Assembly: GCA_029204225.1 (NCBI GenBank)
Contig: CM055103.1
Location: 23,996,163 to 24,060,162, forward strand
DNA: 64,000 nt
DNA from: Diphasiastrum complanatum
Taxonomy: Eukaryota > Streptophyta > Lycopodiopsida > Lycopodiales > Lycopodiaceae
Direction of reading: 5' to 3'
Positions 21,569 to 33,105 of this stretch are shown one piece after another. Under the pieces are notes generated by a model. The model was given only the letters and a program-made list of their open reading frames with translations, made no database searches and had not been told where the DNA came from. Position 1 is the first letter of the stretch. Each line of letters starts with the position of its first letter. The translations under genes were made by a program, and so were the position numbers.

Positions 21569-22935
21569 ATGGAGGTAACTTCTTCTCAAGCATTTTTATG
21601 TTTCAACTGACGGTGTAATTGATGATCCTGAATCCTGATAGTGAAAGTGATTCTGTTACTCGGACGCTATTTCAGAGTTGATTATCTTTTAGTTTGGTTC
21701 AACCGAGATAGATTGATGATTTATTTGATAAAATTTATATATCGGTAGATGTAGGAATATTAATGTTGTTGTAACAGTGGCTTGTTGACTGCAATTAGTG
21801 ATCTAAAGTCCGCAACTTCATGGTTTGATTGAGGTCTCAACTGCTCATGATCACACCTAAAATTTTCTGGGCAGGTGGATAACTGCATTTAGGACTGCTC
21901 TAGATTGAGAAAGTAGGTGGAGCATTTTATAGCTGCCGTATAGGAGCCTCATTATCAGATCAGGATTGTTTTTTTTTAATTTTCTTCAGCTCATATGTTC
22001 TATCTGATAGAAGAAAAATGAAAAGCATGACGCACTTTGATACTGCTACGTGCATTGTGCGTGGATGCTGCTGCTGCAGCATAGAAGTTCTTTGATCCCG
22101 AAGTTTGGCTCCTGGGAATCGGACGATCAACATCAGACGGTTTTTAGCGCCATCTTTGATAATGCACGAGCAAATAAGGTTGCTAACCCCGTCGGTTTTA
22201 ATGGCTTCATCTACAGCGAGCATGCTTTTGACAGAGATCATACAGTTCAGAAAAGCAATGAAGGCAATATAGCTGCAGATCTTCTTCAAACACAGATTTT
22301 ACAATCTGCTGTAAGCGAAACTAATACTCATCACAACATTATTCGAGGTGAGTATAGTACGGCTGGGACTCGTGCATGTGTTTGAATATCCTGGAGTGCA
22401 CAACTTACCTCATGTTTCGTGAACTTTGCCGTAGGGAACCCATATGCAGCGTTCAAAAAAAGATCAAGCATTGAACAGAGAGAAAATATTGCTCAAGAGA
22501 CAAGACCATTGGCAGACGATGGAAATTTCATATCTCCTAGAGCCGAGCAGAGACTTGAAGCAGGCTTAGCTTGTCGAGCATCGGTAAGTTAAAACGACAG
22601 AAACTGTCATAGCCTGCATCTCGTTACGTATTCATAATGTTAAATTAGAGTGTCGTCCTGAATACTCCAACCAGTTTCTGATTCAATGTGCATGGGATAA
22701 ATCACAGTCAGGCGGATTGATTGCTCCAGTACAATCAGAATTCGGAAAATGGAACGCAAAAGTTTCTTCCAAGGAGCTGCAGTCCATAGCGCTCTTCAAC
22801 AACACAATTAGGAAAGCAAATTATAGGCCTCAGAAAGCAAAAGTTCCGGTGTTCTATGACTGTCAGAGTGAAGAAGATCTACTTCCACATCGTCCGAGAG
22901 CAATTTCACGCAAGTTTAGAGTACGTGCACAGTAG
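21569..22935 (+). CDS. RIN4/NOI-domain-like protein, four coding exons, 216 aa (host gene)
   Basis: Model: 21569-21574, 22080-22347, 22435-22583 and 22708-22935 (stop TAG). All introns have GT and AG ends, and phases 0, 1 and 0 join without a stop. The first coding exon is only ATG GAG, as in many plant NOI genes. Residues about 7-36 read SLIPKFGSWESDD, then FSAIFDNARANK. This fits the NOI pattern (V/I)PKFG.W followed by F..AR..K, the region of RIN4 that the bacterial effector AvrRpt2 cleaves in Arabidopsis. A second weaker copy may lie at about 147-177 (SEFGKWN, then ALFNNTIRKANYRPQ). The usual C-terminal Cys cluster for membrane anchoring is not seen; the end is basic (RKFRVRAQ). RIN4 proteins act in immune signalling at the plasma membrane, and many small NOI proteins are uncharacterised. 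Exon boundaries are inferred. Confidence 0.6.
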
Positions 22936-24904
22936 AGAGGCTATTTGTGTACACCTACGTGATGAATGTACCTTTATTTCTCAAGCACTATTAAAAAAGA
23001 GCTTATTTAGATCAACATTGATAGTATATTGGAAGGATGCATCTGCTGTCCAAGTGCACTTATGTCCGTTCATGGCCTGTGTTCGATCTGCAGATAAAAT
23101 TTCGCAGCTGTTTCTCATGCCAGACGTATTAGTCAATATTGGCCCAAATTGGCTCTAGCTTTGAAGAACCCAAAATCAAGACATGGGTTTGGAATTGTAG
23201 CAAATTCTATCTTTTATCCCAGCGAAGCGAGGCCGACCAAAACATATTTAACACTGGTCCATTAAGAGTTCATATTGCATGGAGAAGATCTAGACTTTAA
23301 GACGTGATAACAGATCGGTTTACTTGGATGTCGCTGCTTATGATTGCAGTGCGTTTCTGTGTTCCTAGTTTGTGGCAGGTGATGGAGATTGGATTGTGAA
23401 ATTTCTATGATTTTATGAGTGTGTTTTCTATGGAATTCCAAGCACTAATCTAATTTTTTTTGACATAAACAAGGTGATAAAACAGGATCACCACAGGCCC
23501 TACATGAAACAAAATCATTGTGGTGTCATCCCTTAGATAGATACTATTAGACTGAATGTAGTAATGGCATGGATTTCATGTTGGATGTTTTGTATTTAGG
23601 GTTGTTGGATTTTGGAATGTTGTTCGCCAATTTAAGTAAGTTGAATGGTGATCTTTCCCATAGGTTTCATATGTTTTATACAAAGATGCTGCTCAAGTTC
23701 TGAATGTGATCCAGGATTTCCCATCAGGGTTTTCTGGAATGCAATTTTTTTTGTTTTCTTGTTTTTTAGTTGCCAATATGGGTATTAGAGTAAAGGTGTT
23801 TTCAAGAGCAATTGAATTTCCTAGTTTGCCCGGAGTTCCAAGAGGAGTGCTGTCCAATTTTGGGCCATTAAGTGATTCTTTATCGAACATCTCTATTTTT
23901 GTATTATGTAAAATGAAATCACATGGAACCGTATTCAACAACAACAAAACGACAACAATTCTGAAGCGTAAGCACCCATCTTAGATCTTGTGACAAAAAC
24001 GCGAGTCAAATCAACATGCTCAACAAAATATTGGTGCATTATATAGTGCCAACAATATCTCTATCTATAATTAACTGGATCAATATGGCTCTAGCCTCTA
24101 TGCAATGTCATTTGTGCCTCTTTCCAGTTTATCAATATGTTGTTCTTCTAATGCATTTATTGATGATTATGATTGTTGAATGATAGCGTTAGAATCTATA
24201 GAGTGTTATGCTCCCGTTATGTACGGTCCTTGTTTCTACATGGTATCAAGCCTCGGTGCGGTATAGGTTAGAGCTAACTACAACCATATTTTGGGAGAAG
24301 TCAAAGAACCGTTCAGATTGACTGAAGAGCCATCAGATTGTCTTGTTCATCGATTTCAATTTGTGCAAAGAATCGGCTTCATAGTGTGTATTACTACTCA
24401 TAAAAACAAGCTGCCCAAAAATTGACAATTTCAAGCCACCGAAAGTTCAATCGTGTAGGCTTGTTAGTACAGTGCCATCAACCTTAGCAGGTTCCCAGCA
24501 GCAGGGTGACCTCAGAGGAAGGAAAATTTACTTGAAGAAGTTCAATGAGGGTTGCAAAATTCTCAAGAACGTTGGGAAATCAGACAACCAGAATTTTAGG
24601 CAGAAAAAACGTTGATATTTCGTTGTAGAGAGCAATTTTTGAAGGTATAAAAGCACAGCCATTGGCGCACTAGTAATAGGAGCTACAACTGTGGGCGGCT
24701 ACGGACCAGGTAGCAAGCAATGCAACGAAAAAATTGACAACCATAGTTGAGGTTTTGGAGGATGTTGGCCATTTATGGTACATGCCCAACACACCACACA
24801 AATAATAGAGAGGGCTCTTACAACCTCCATTTTGTAAACTCGTGTACTTAAATAAAAGTTAGACACCAATGGTGCACTTGTACTGCGCAAAGTGCAGACT
24901 ATTG
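22936..24904. other. 3' flank of the host gene and intergenic DNA
   Basis: 22936 to about 23400 probably includes the 3' untranslated region. At 24242-24256, tggtatcaagcctcgg resembles an initiator tRNA-Met PBS, with ctaca before it, so an old plus-strand LTR could end at 24241, but no second LTR or coding region is seen. The rest shows nothing recognisable. Confidence 0.3.
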
Positions 24905-25535
24905 TAAATACGCATTGAAGCGTAAATAGAATTCAAAAGGAGTCAACAGCTTTGGCATTTGAATAATTATGCATATAACAAGTAGTAGAGATAGCTTCAG
25001 TCCAAAATTTCTTGGGTGGCTGAGCATTTGAAAGCATTGTTTGCACTACATCTAATAATGTTTAGTTCTTCTTTTTGGCCATTCTATTGTGGGGTGTAGT
25101 TGATGGTGAACTGATGATGCATGCCGCACCAAAGATAGTCCAACATTTCGTCTAACATATATTCTCCCCCACAATTGGTATGTACAGTCTTGATCTTCTG
25201 TCCAATTTGTGTCTCAGCAAACTATTTGAATTCTTTTGAAACAGTTAAATGCCTCAAACTTGTTCTTGATGAATATTGTTTTGGTAAATATGGAATGATC
25301 ATCGATAAAAGTGATAAAATATAGTGCATAACCCAAAGAGGGTGTACTCATAGGGGCACACAGATCACTGTGAATCAATTGAAGAAGAGGAATAGGAGAA
25401 GGAGGTAGTTTGGTAAAGGCTTTGAGAGTGGCGCCCTCCTTAATACCTATAGTGGGTTTCTTTCCTAGCCTATCCTCAACCCAAGATCCAAGCAATCTAG
25501 CATCAAGGAGATAAAGTTAGTTGTCACGCGTAGGT
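24905..25535 (-). pseudogene. Copia J fragment: pre-integrase region and integrase core
   Basis: The minus-strand frame from about 25535 reads LLQLIHSDLCAPMSTPSLG and ALYFITFIDDHSIFTKTIF, the first Asp region of integrase. Near 25190 it reads FAETQIGQKIKTVHTN, then CGGEYM, where the canonical DNGGEY has lost its Asp. Next is YTPQ-stop-NGQKEELN, where the catalytic Glu region is degenerate, and then MLSNAQPPKKFWTEAIST. LTRs, gag and RT are absent, and stops and frameshifts are present. It lies directly left of the LTR-like sequence of element H. Confidence 0.75.
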
Positions 25536-25576
25536 TCGTTCCCATGAGAGCGATAGCATATCTCAGATTTCAGCAT

Positions 25577-26098
25577 TAATGGAAGATCCACATCTAACTC
25601 TAACATTTATTAACCCTAAGCATTAATACTACAACCATTAACACTACAATCCACAATGAAGATAGCTTACTCTTTCTCTCTCTCCCTTTCTCTCTCACAA
25701 AAAGTATAATAAAGATAAATCCCAATTACATTCAGATCCAACAATTAGCAAACACAACAAAAGCATGAGAGATGGAGGAAAAAGATAGAGAGCAAGGACA
25801 TTCACAAATCCATTCCATAAGAGAACTAATCTGCTTGTATTGAAATGAGGATATGAACATGTGTAGCAAACTCGAGTTTGCCCCTTTTTATAGTGGAGAG
25901 GAGGGCCTTGGCCTCAAAATCCTATTGGCCCATTTCTATCTCCCTAACTATTCAAGCTTAAAAAAAGAGTGGGAACCAATTTGATTTGAATCAATTTTGG
26001 TGGCAGTCCCAACTTTATTCACTAACTTGACATTTAGGCCTGCGACATCAAAAGTCCCGCAAAAAGTGGGGGCTTTATAAGTTTCAACTTTTTAAAAC
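25577..26098 (-). repeat. LTR-like sequence left of element H
   Basis: On the minus strand it would begin TGTTTTAAAAAG (26098). It has a TATA box, and its layout resembles the Gypsy G LTR: CT-rich and CTAACTCTAAC-type strings at the plus-strand left end, and a TATTGG..C block. Only general similarity to the G LTR can be seen by eye, so it may be the 3' LTR of a related element whose coding part is H. Its outer boundary near 25577 is uncertain. Confidence 0.35.
25882..25894 (-). promoter_or_regulatory. TATA box in the LTR-like sequence of H
   Basis: The minus strand reads CTATAAAAAGGGG, a strong TATA box, consistent with an LTR promoter directed towards lower coordinates. Confidence 0.45.
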
Positions 26099-27041
26099 AA
26101 ATGTCCGCTTTCCATCAGAGTTATTGGATGATCAAGAATTTGCGTCTGAAAATACGCATCACACTCAAGGGTGGTCGCATCCAATTCACCTTGAAGACAT
26201 GTGCGATCCTGTTCAGCCATCTGCAGTTGATCCTGGAGCAAGTGCACTTGTTGCTTTGCATCCTACATGGCCTGGTCTACTTGGTCTTGGACGGTTGTGA
26301 GTGCGTTCTGTAGTGTACTGACATAATCTTCTAGGTGATCAACTGATTGTTGTGCCTTCTTCATCTCAGCTTCAAACTTGGCTTCGTGCTACTTGGCAAT
26401 CTTTAACTCTTTGTCCAATTGAATGACTTTCTGGCTAATAAGTGTATTTTTGGAACCCATATCTGATATGCGCTGCTCCATTTCTTTTTTCTTATCCAGC
26501 ATAGACTGGATCACTTGCGCAAGGCTTGAGACTAAACCGAGAGAAGGTTGGCGTGGAGCTTGTGCCCGTGGTTCTTCTTCTTCAAATATGTCTTCTTCCT
26601 TGTATCCCTCAGGTACCGTGGAGTCGAACTGTTTTGGTGACTTGATAGCTTGCCCGACCCGAATTATATCTGGCACCTAAGTTGCGACAATTTCTTGTGG
26701 TTCCTCCTGAAAAGTGTCTTCAGAAATATTTTCCAAACCATGGACAATCTCGAATCTTCTTCCGGGGGAATGGAGTTCAAAGGGCACTGGATTTCGGGAC
26801 ATGACAAAAACTTCTGAGGCCCCAAGGGGTCAGAATCATCGAACATGTCCATGAAATACTGGGTATCTGGCGAAATAGCTCTTGTTTGTGAGGGTGAGAC
26901 AACCTGAGCAGCTGTGATTGCAATGGTAGATCCAATTGTTGCATACTGACTCTGGGAGGAAGTGGAGACGAGGGATGCATCAGTGGTGGGGAAAATAGAT
27001 AGTTCAGTGCAAATAGCAACGGGGTGTGAAAGCGCAGCTAA

Positions 27042-27046
27042 AGATG
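27042..27046. other. Target-site duplication AGATG, left copy
   Basis: agatg at 27042-27046 is repeated at 30222-30226, flanking the Copia D/E element. Confidence 0.8.
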
Positions 27047-27055
27047 TGATACCAC

Positions 27056-28119
27056 TGATGAGAGTGCTCCGATACAAATGATGAGAATCGTGAGAAGAAA
27101 AATTCACGAAAACATTCACGGTTCTCTTTCGAGATTCGGATGGAGTTCAAATGTGTTCGCTACGCACTGCTAGCTGAAACATTCCTACAATCCTCCAGAG
27201 GGTAGTCAGGTACTATTGATCTACGTTCATAAAATTAATATAGAATTTGACTTCATTTCAACCAAGGTGCAGAATTCAACAAGGGAACAAGAAAACTCAG
27301 ACATATTAAAATAAACAGCATAAGCATTTGACATCCAAGATCAGACACAACCAGAAAAATAATCTATATTGATTTTCTCTGATTTCTTCATGGCACTACA
27401 TGCGAATCCATGCAGTGCGTTGGTGTGAGAGAAGCACGGCTCTCTCACGAACAGTAGTCTCACTTTACTAGCGGACAATTGGATCTTCTGATCCTAGACA
27501 AAATTTTCTTCTCACACGCAGGTGGAGTTTTTGTCTATGTTCGTCTTGATTGCTTACTAGCATCAGACTACTTCTTGTTCTTCTTTCTTACTTGGCTACA
27601 CACTGTGTATCCTATTGATATATGTCAAGTATTATTCAGTAAGTACAGTCTCTCTATGCAAATCTAAGATTAGAGTGATTAACCATCTACAACTAACCAG
27701 AGAATTATAAGAGTGGCAATTTAGCCACGACCTAGGGAGTATCTGTTGACGTCATGCCATCAAGTCATATCTCTGTACTTCTGGTACTTGTGTGATCTCT
27801 GGTGGTACTCCTTGGAGCATGAGGACAGAACAGGTTTCATTTCCACCATTGGTTTCGTTTACCTCGTTCGCCTTTCTCTTGTATAGGACCACAAGGGAAT
27901 CTCGTTCGTGGATCGTTCGTGTTTGCGAACCATTGGTCTTCGTCTTCGTTGACTTTCGTGTTCACGAAACTCTTCGTGTTTCGTGTCTTCAGATGTTCGA
28001 GTTCGCGAAGATGCTCTTCATCGTCTTCGTTGACTTTCGTGTTTGCAAAACTCGTCGTGTTTCGTGTCGAGGGGTGTAAGCTAGCAAGGCTTTGTGTTCA
28101 AAAACACTTTGTTTCTTCA
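27056..28119 (-). repeat. 3' LTR of Copia D/E
   Basis: It aligns along its length with 29174-30221 and with the Copia A LTRs (35175-36194, 44896-45788). It holds cttcgtgtt..cgtgtt direct repeats near its right end. Confidence 0.85.
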
Positions 28120-28184
28120 GCTCTCTCTCAAAGCATGGTAGCCTTATGATCTCGAGACTGCTCCTTTGCCTCTCAAAGAGTCCT

Positions 28185-29025
28185 TTATCCAGAGCCTTCA
28201 ACAACCATATCTTTCATTCCAATGAAGGTGGTCTGCATCATCTTCTTCTCAATCAGATCCTTGATCAAGTGATACTTGATCGCAATGTGCTTCATCCTAG
28301 AATGGAATACGGGATCCTTCATGAGGTGTATTGTAGAGGTGTTGTCCATCTGCAAGACCAGTGGCTCATTCCTTGTTTCGCCCAATTCGTCCAGGAACTG
28401 TCTTAGCCAAATTATTTTGTTGGCCATCTTTGCTACTGCTACGTACTCTGCTTCGCAGGATGATTGGGCTACAATGGTCTGCTTCTTGCTGACCCAAAGA
28501 ACTACTAATCTTGATGCGATGGTGCATCCTCCTGAAATGCTTTTACAGTGGTCCCTGAGAGATGCCTAGCTGGCGTCGTTATAGGAAAGTATCCTGAGAC
28601 CTGCACCACGACAATAACACAAGTCATAATCCCTCATCTTTCTCACGAAAGAGGTGAGGTCTTTTCCATCCCACTGCAGTTGGTCAGCTGATCTTCCAGC
28701 ATCATGATCTGACTTCTTGATTTCGTTTGAAATCTTGTGAGCAGTGTATCCCACATCTCCTTAGCTTTGGAGAGTGTAGCCAGGTCAAGTGTAAGGCTAT
28801 TTTCGAAGTAAGATGATAGCAAGGCTACTGCCTTGTCATTTTTCTCCCTCCATTCGCATAGCTCCTTGTCTGTTGTGTAGGCATTTCTTCTGTGCCATCG
28901 ACCCAGGGGAAGAGTCCTTCGCCCTTGAGTATCAAAGATGTCTTAACTTTCCAGGCTAGAAAGTTAGATTCTGAAGAATTAAGTATACTGTAGATCTTGT
29001 TCTGCATGCTGCTGACTGAAGCCAT
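28185..29025 (-). pseudogene. Copia D/E gag fused directly to RNase H
   Basis: The frame starts at 29025 with MASVSSMQNKIYSILNSSES, then LILKGEGLFPWVDGTEEMP, the same gag as Copia A. After a frameshift, SADQLQWDGKDLTSFVRKM (gag) runs straight into RDYDLCYCRGAGLRILSYND, the start of Copia RNase H, near 28620. The SCEAEYVAVAKMANKIIW and VLQMDNTSTIHLMK blocks follow. Zinc knuckles, protease, integrase and RT are all missing, so the RNA could only be mobilised by proteins from another element. Confidence 0.8.
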
Positions 29026-29127
29026 TGCTTCTTGAAGTCTGTTTTTCTTGTCGTTTGGTTAATTGTCTGAATGCTTGGCCTCCTAGATCTGCTAGCTTCT
29101 CGGCTGTGTCAGAATATGACACGGTTG

Positions 29128-29182
29128 CTCTAATACCACTGATGGGAAAATTGGGTCAGCGCTCTGATACCACTGATGGGAG
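29128..29182 (-). repeat. Duplicated primer-binding region of Copia D/E
   Basis: On the minus strand GTGGTATCAGAGC (next to the LTR) and GTGGTATTAGAGC (36 bp further in) are two copies of the initiator tRNA-Met PBS. Each is preceded by CCCATCA, the LTR end. Which copy primed is not clear. Confidence 0.7.
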
Positions 29183-30221
29183 TCGAGCGGTGCTTTGATG
29201 AGAATCGTGAGAAGAAAAATTTATGAAAACATTCACGATTATCTTTCGAGATTCGGATGGAGTTCAGATGCGTTCGCTACGCACTGCCAGCTGAAACATT
29301 CTTACAATCCTCCAGAGGGTAGTCAGGTACTACTGATCTACGTTCATAAAATTAATATAGCATTTAAAATTTATTTCACCCAAGGTGTGGAATTCAACAA
29401 GGGAACAAAAAAACTCAGACATATTAAAATAAACAACATAAGCATTTGACATCCAAGATCAGACACAACTAGAAAAATAATTTATATTGATTTTCTCTGA
29501 TTTCTTTAGGGCACTACATGCGAATCCACGCAGTGCGTTGGCGTGAGAGAAGCACGGCTCTCTCACGAGCAGTAGTCTTCTCGCAATATTGTCTTAGACA
29601 AAATTGTCTTCTCGCACGCAGGCAGAGTTTTTGTCTGTGTTCATCTTGATTGCTTACTAGCATCACACTACTTCTTGTTCTTCTTTCTTACTTGGTTACA
29701 CACTGTGTATCCTATTGATATATGTCAAGTATTATTCAGTAAGTACAGTCTCTCTATGCAAATCTAAGATTATAGTGATTAACCATCTACAACTAACCAG
29801 AAAATTACAAGAGTGGCAGTTTAGCCACGACCTAGGGAGTATCTGCTGACGTCATGCCATCAAGTCAGATCTCTGTACTTCTGGTACTTGTGTGATCTCT
29901 AGTGGTACTCCTTGGAGCGTGAGGACAAAATAGGTTTCGTTTCCACCGTTGGTTTCATTTACCGTGTTCGTCTTTCTCTCGTATAGGACCGCAAGGGAAT
30001 CTCGTTCGTGGATCGTTCGTGTTCGCAAACCGTTGGTCTTCGTCTTCGTTGACTTTCGTGTTCACGAAACTCTTCGTGTTTTGTGTTTTCAGATGTTCGA
30101 GTTCGCAAAAAATGCTCGTCATCGTCTTCATTGACTTTTGTGTTCGTGAAACTCGTCGTGTTTTGTGTTGAGGGGGTGTAAGCTAGCAAGGCTTTGTATT
30201 CAGAAATACTTTGTTTCTTCA
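29174..30221 (-). repeat. 5' LTR of Copia D/E
   Basis: It has a normal outer end (TGAAGAAAC on the minus strand, followed outwards by AGATG) and an inner end at the PBS. Confidence 0.85.
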
Positions 30222-31068
30222 AGATGTCTACCTAGTCCTTCGACGTGACGTGGGAGGCGAGTCAGAAATAGCGATCTCGCTGTGTACACGACGATGACTA
30301 TGTGAGGTAGATGCCTGATGAGATGACTCTACCGATGCTTCTTCATAAATAGACAACACGAAATCGGCAACAAATACACGAAGCCTATCCTCCAGGTAAG
30401 AGGCAGATAATAGAGAGAGGAGAGGGCCAGCCGCAAATTGTTGCTTGGTGTTCTCCTTGATTGCCCTCTTCAACTCTCCAAAAATCATCTTATACCAGTT
30501 ATAAGGCTCGAGGGGGGTAGATCCTATCTTGTAGTTTGAGTTGACAATATGGTGCAAGATCTGTGAGGAAATCGTTTCTTCCCAAGGTTGCCAACCATCA
30601 AGAAGTTGTTCAGAATCTGGGCTGCAGCCTGGATGACAGGATCTCGGATGGAGTCTAGGAGATACCTGTCATGAGTCCAGTAGAACTCGACAGAGGTGTC
30701 AATAAATGGCTTGATCACGTTCTTGGCGTGCTTATGGTTTGGAGATGGCTCCTTACCATATGTGATTCCTATGGCAGCAAGGGTGGCTTCAGTAACACAT
30801 ACCTTGTGTGTGGTATTCTGGAAAGTGACATAAAATTTAGACTTGGCCTCGGTCCACGTGCTAAAAGCCATAGTAATAAATACATGTTGATTTTCCCAGA
30901 GAAGGCACGCTCATAGATTCCCATTATCGTGAGCAAAGGCCTGACAAGGGTCATCCATTGAGTGACCATGCTTGCGCTAGGGAGCATCATGATGTCTGTT
31001 GCAGTTGGAACACCATAATGAATGGAGTATTTTGAAGACTGAGAGGTGTCAGTAGAAGACATGGTGAC

Positions 31069-31838
<770 letters not shown>

Positions 31839-31884
31839 AGACCCACGGCCTGAAGTAGTGTCGGTCCCTCGGCACTATGTCAGT

Positions 31885-33105
31885 TTAGTAGAGGCTCTTC
31901 TTTGTGCATCTTTGGTAGATGAGGTAGCTGGTGACGTCTTCGATAAAAGTTATTCTTTTGGTATTTTTCAAGTCCTTTGGAGTGAAAAGGGACTTTTGGA
32001 CTCTTGTTAACCAGTATTGGTCGACCCAGGCTTGGAATCTTTGCTTCCATGGATCGCCAAGGAGTGTCGCTCGATAGTATATGCGCGCCACGGGTAATTG
32101 ATCTTCAATTTCTTCGGAGGCTAGTGCTTTATTCGGATCAAAAAATATGGGAGGGAGAAAGTTGTCCCATTTGGTCTCAATGCCCATTAAATATTCTAAG
32201 TCTCAAACATAAGTGGTGGTCGCGCAGACTATTGGATTAGGACAATTGAAATAACTTTTGGAAAACTGGATGAGAGCCCTTTTGGCATCTATATCCGTAT
32301 CCCATCTATACTCTGAAGGAGTTCGTGGCCAATTGCAGTTATGGAACGTTAATCTAGTCCAAGGGAGTGCCACACTTTGCCCATTTGGATTGTCTCATGC
32401 ATGGGAGTAAGTGCGCATTAACCCTCAATTGTCGTGGACTCGTCACATATGCCCTGATGGCCATAAGGTCCCGCTCGAAGATTTGTTGGCGCCACTCTGG
32501 TTGTGGTTGCAGTGCTGGAAGAGCTTTCAGCTCGTTGCCCTTGATGGTTTGGGCAGAAAAAGATATATGCCAACTGCCTCGTGAGGACTTGTGGGGATGT
32601 TTGGCTAAGATTTCGTTTATCTTACTGAGTCCTCCATGAACTTTGGTCGACAAAAAGCTCGACTAGCAAATATGGATCTCGAGCCTTGAGATGTAGAGGC
32701 TTGGTGCTCCCCTTGGCTTTGGCTCGGATCTAGTTCTTGGCTCAGGTCTTGGACATTGGCATCAACTATATTTGAGCCCTGATCGTGAATATTCAACCCC
32801 TCTACCATCTTGGCTGGAGCTTGGCAGGGTAGTATCTTTCATCGGTGGTGGTGGAATCACCACAGGGGCTGGTTGAGATTACTGCTCCATGTGCCTCTAG
32901 CATACCTTTAAGGCATTCTTTGCCTGTGCTAATTCCTGCAAGGCCCCACACCGATAATTGTCGAATTCAACTTGGTATATGTCGAATGTGTCTTCGTAAA
33001 CCTTAATATGTTGCTGAGAAGATCCACCTTGGCTTGGTTGATTGGTCTGTTTGCAGGTGTTGGTTGAGCTAGCCAGGCCGTCTTTTCAATTTGCAGGGTT
33101 GTCAT
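31885..33105 (-). pseudogene. Accessory ORF of Gypsy G downstream of integrase, function unknown
   Basis: Between the Copia C insertion and the 3' LTR, minus-strand frames read in order: YEDTFDIYQVEFDNYRCGAL (near 33000), PSQSQGEHQASTSQGSRS (near 32720), KINEILAKHPHKSSRG and WRQQIFERDLMAIRAYV (32640-32400), and WDNFLPPIFFDPNKAL with WKQRFQAWVDQYW (32190-31990). The stop is at 31885, just before the LTR. Stops near 32210 and 32350 and frame changes break it. Several plant Gypsy lineages (Tat/Ogre, Athila) carry an extra or env-like ORF in this position. I see no signal peptide or membrane segment, so no envelope function is claimed. Confidence 0.45.
33101..33105. other. Left flank of Copia C (possible target copy GTCAT)
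   Basis: gtcat directly precedes the LTR of Copia C. The right copy cannot be tested because the right LTR is truncated. Confidence 0.3.

Larger units (their letters stand above)
27047..30221 (-). mobile_element. Copia D/E: internally deleted relative of Copia A, with 5-bp target duplication
   Basis: The LTRs are 27056-28119 (3') and 29174-30221 (5'), clearly related to those of Copia A. The interior is only about 1.05 kb: PBS, gag start, then a direct join to RNase H. On its own strand the LTR begins TGAAGAAACAAAG, and the 3' LTR is preceded by a purine tract (TTTGAGAGAGAG). The duplication AGATG flanks 27047-30221. The left end is unusual, because nine bases (tgataccac on the plus strand) that belong to the primer-binding site lie between the normal LTR end at 27056 and the target duplication. 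Removing the element restores the frame of H. Confidence 0.85.
26100..31062 (-). pseudogene. Element H: coiled-coil protein of unknown function, split by a Copia insertion
   Basis: The two coding parts are 31062-30222 and 27046 to about 26100. Deleting 27047-30221 and one AGATG copy rejoins the frame (TSLAALSHPV), apart from a TAG just upstream. The N-terminal part starts ATG at 31062 (MSSTDTSQSSKYSIHYGVP), shifts frame near 30860 (MAFSTWTEAKSKFYVTFQNT), and continues with EFYWTHDRYLLDSIRD and EPYNWYKMIFGELKRAI. The C-terminal part has an acidic stretch (MFDDSDPLG, YKEEDIFEEEEPRA). After that comes a long coiled coil with heptad-like Leu/Val spacing (LAQVIQSMLDKKKEMEQRI, then VDHLEDYVSTLQNALTTVQ), interrupted by two TAGs. 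I do not recognise the family. It may be the Gag-like or accessory protein of a Gypsy-type element, given its position between two LTR-like sequences. Confidence 0.45.

Noticed and set aside
24699-24890. Short minus-strand frame beginning MEVVRALSIICVVCWACTIN that resembles a signal peptide
   Set aside because: It is only about 40 codons, with no downstream exon, splice signal or recognisable mature protein, and it lies among retrotransposon debris.
27919-30222. Ser/Arg-rich open frames over ttcgtgttcg repeats in the Copia A and D/E LTRs
   Set aside because: These come from short direct repeats inside LTRs and differ in frame between copies.
31885-33105. Retroviral envelope gene
   Set aside because: The position fits, but no signal peptide, membrane segment or surface glycoprotein feature is visible.
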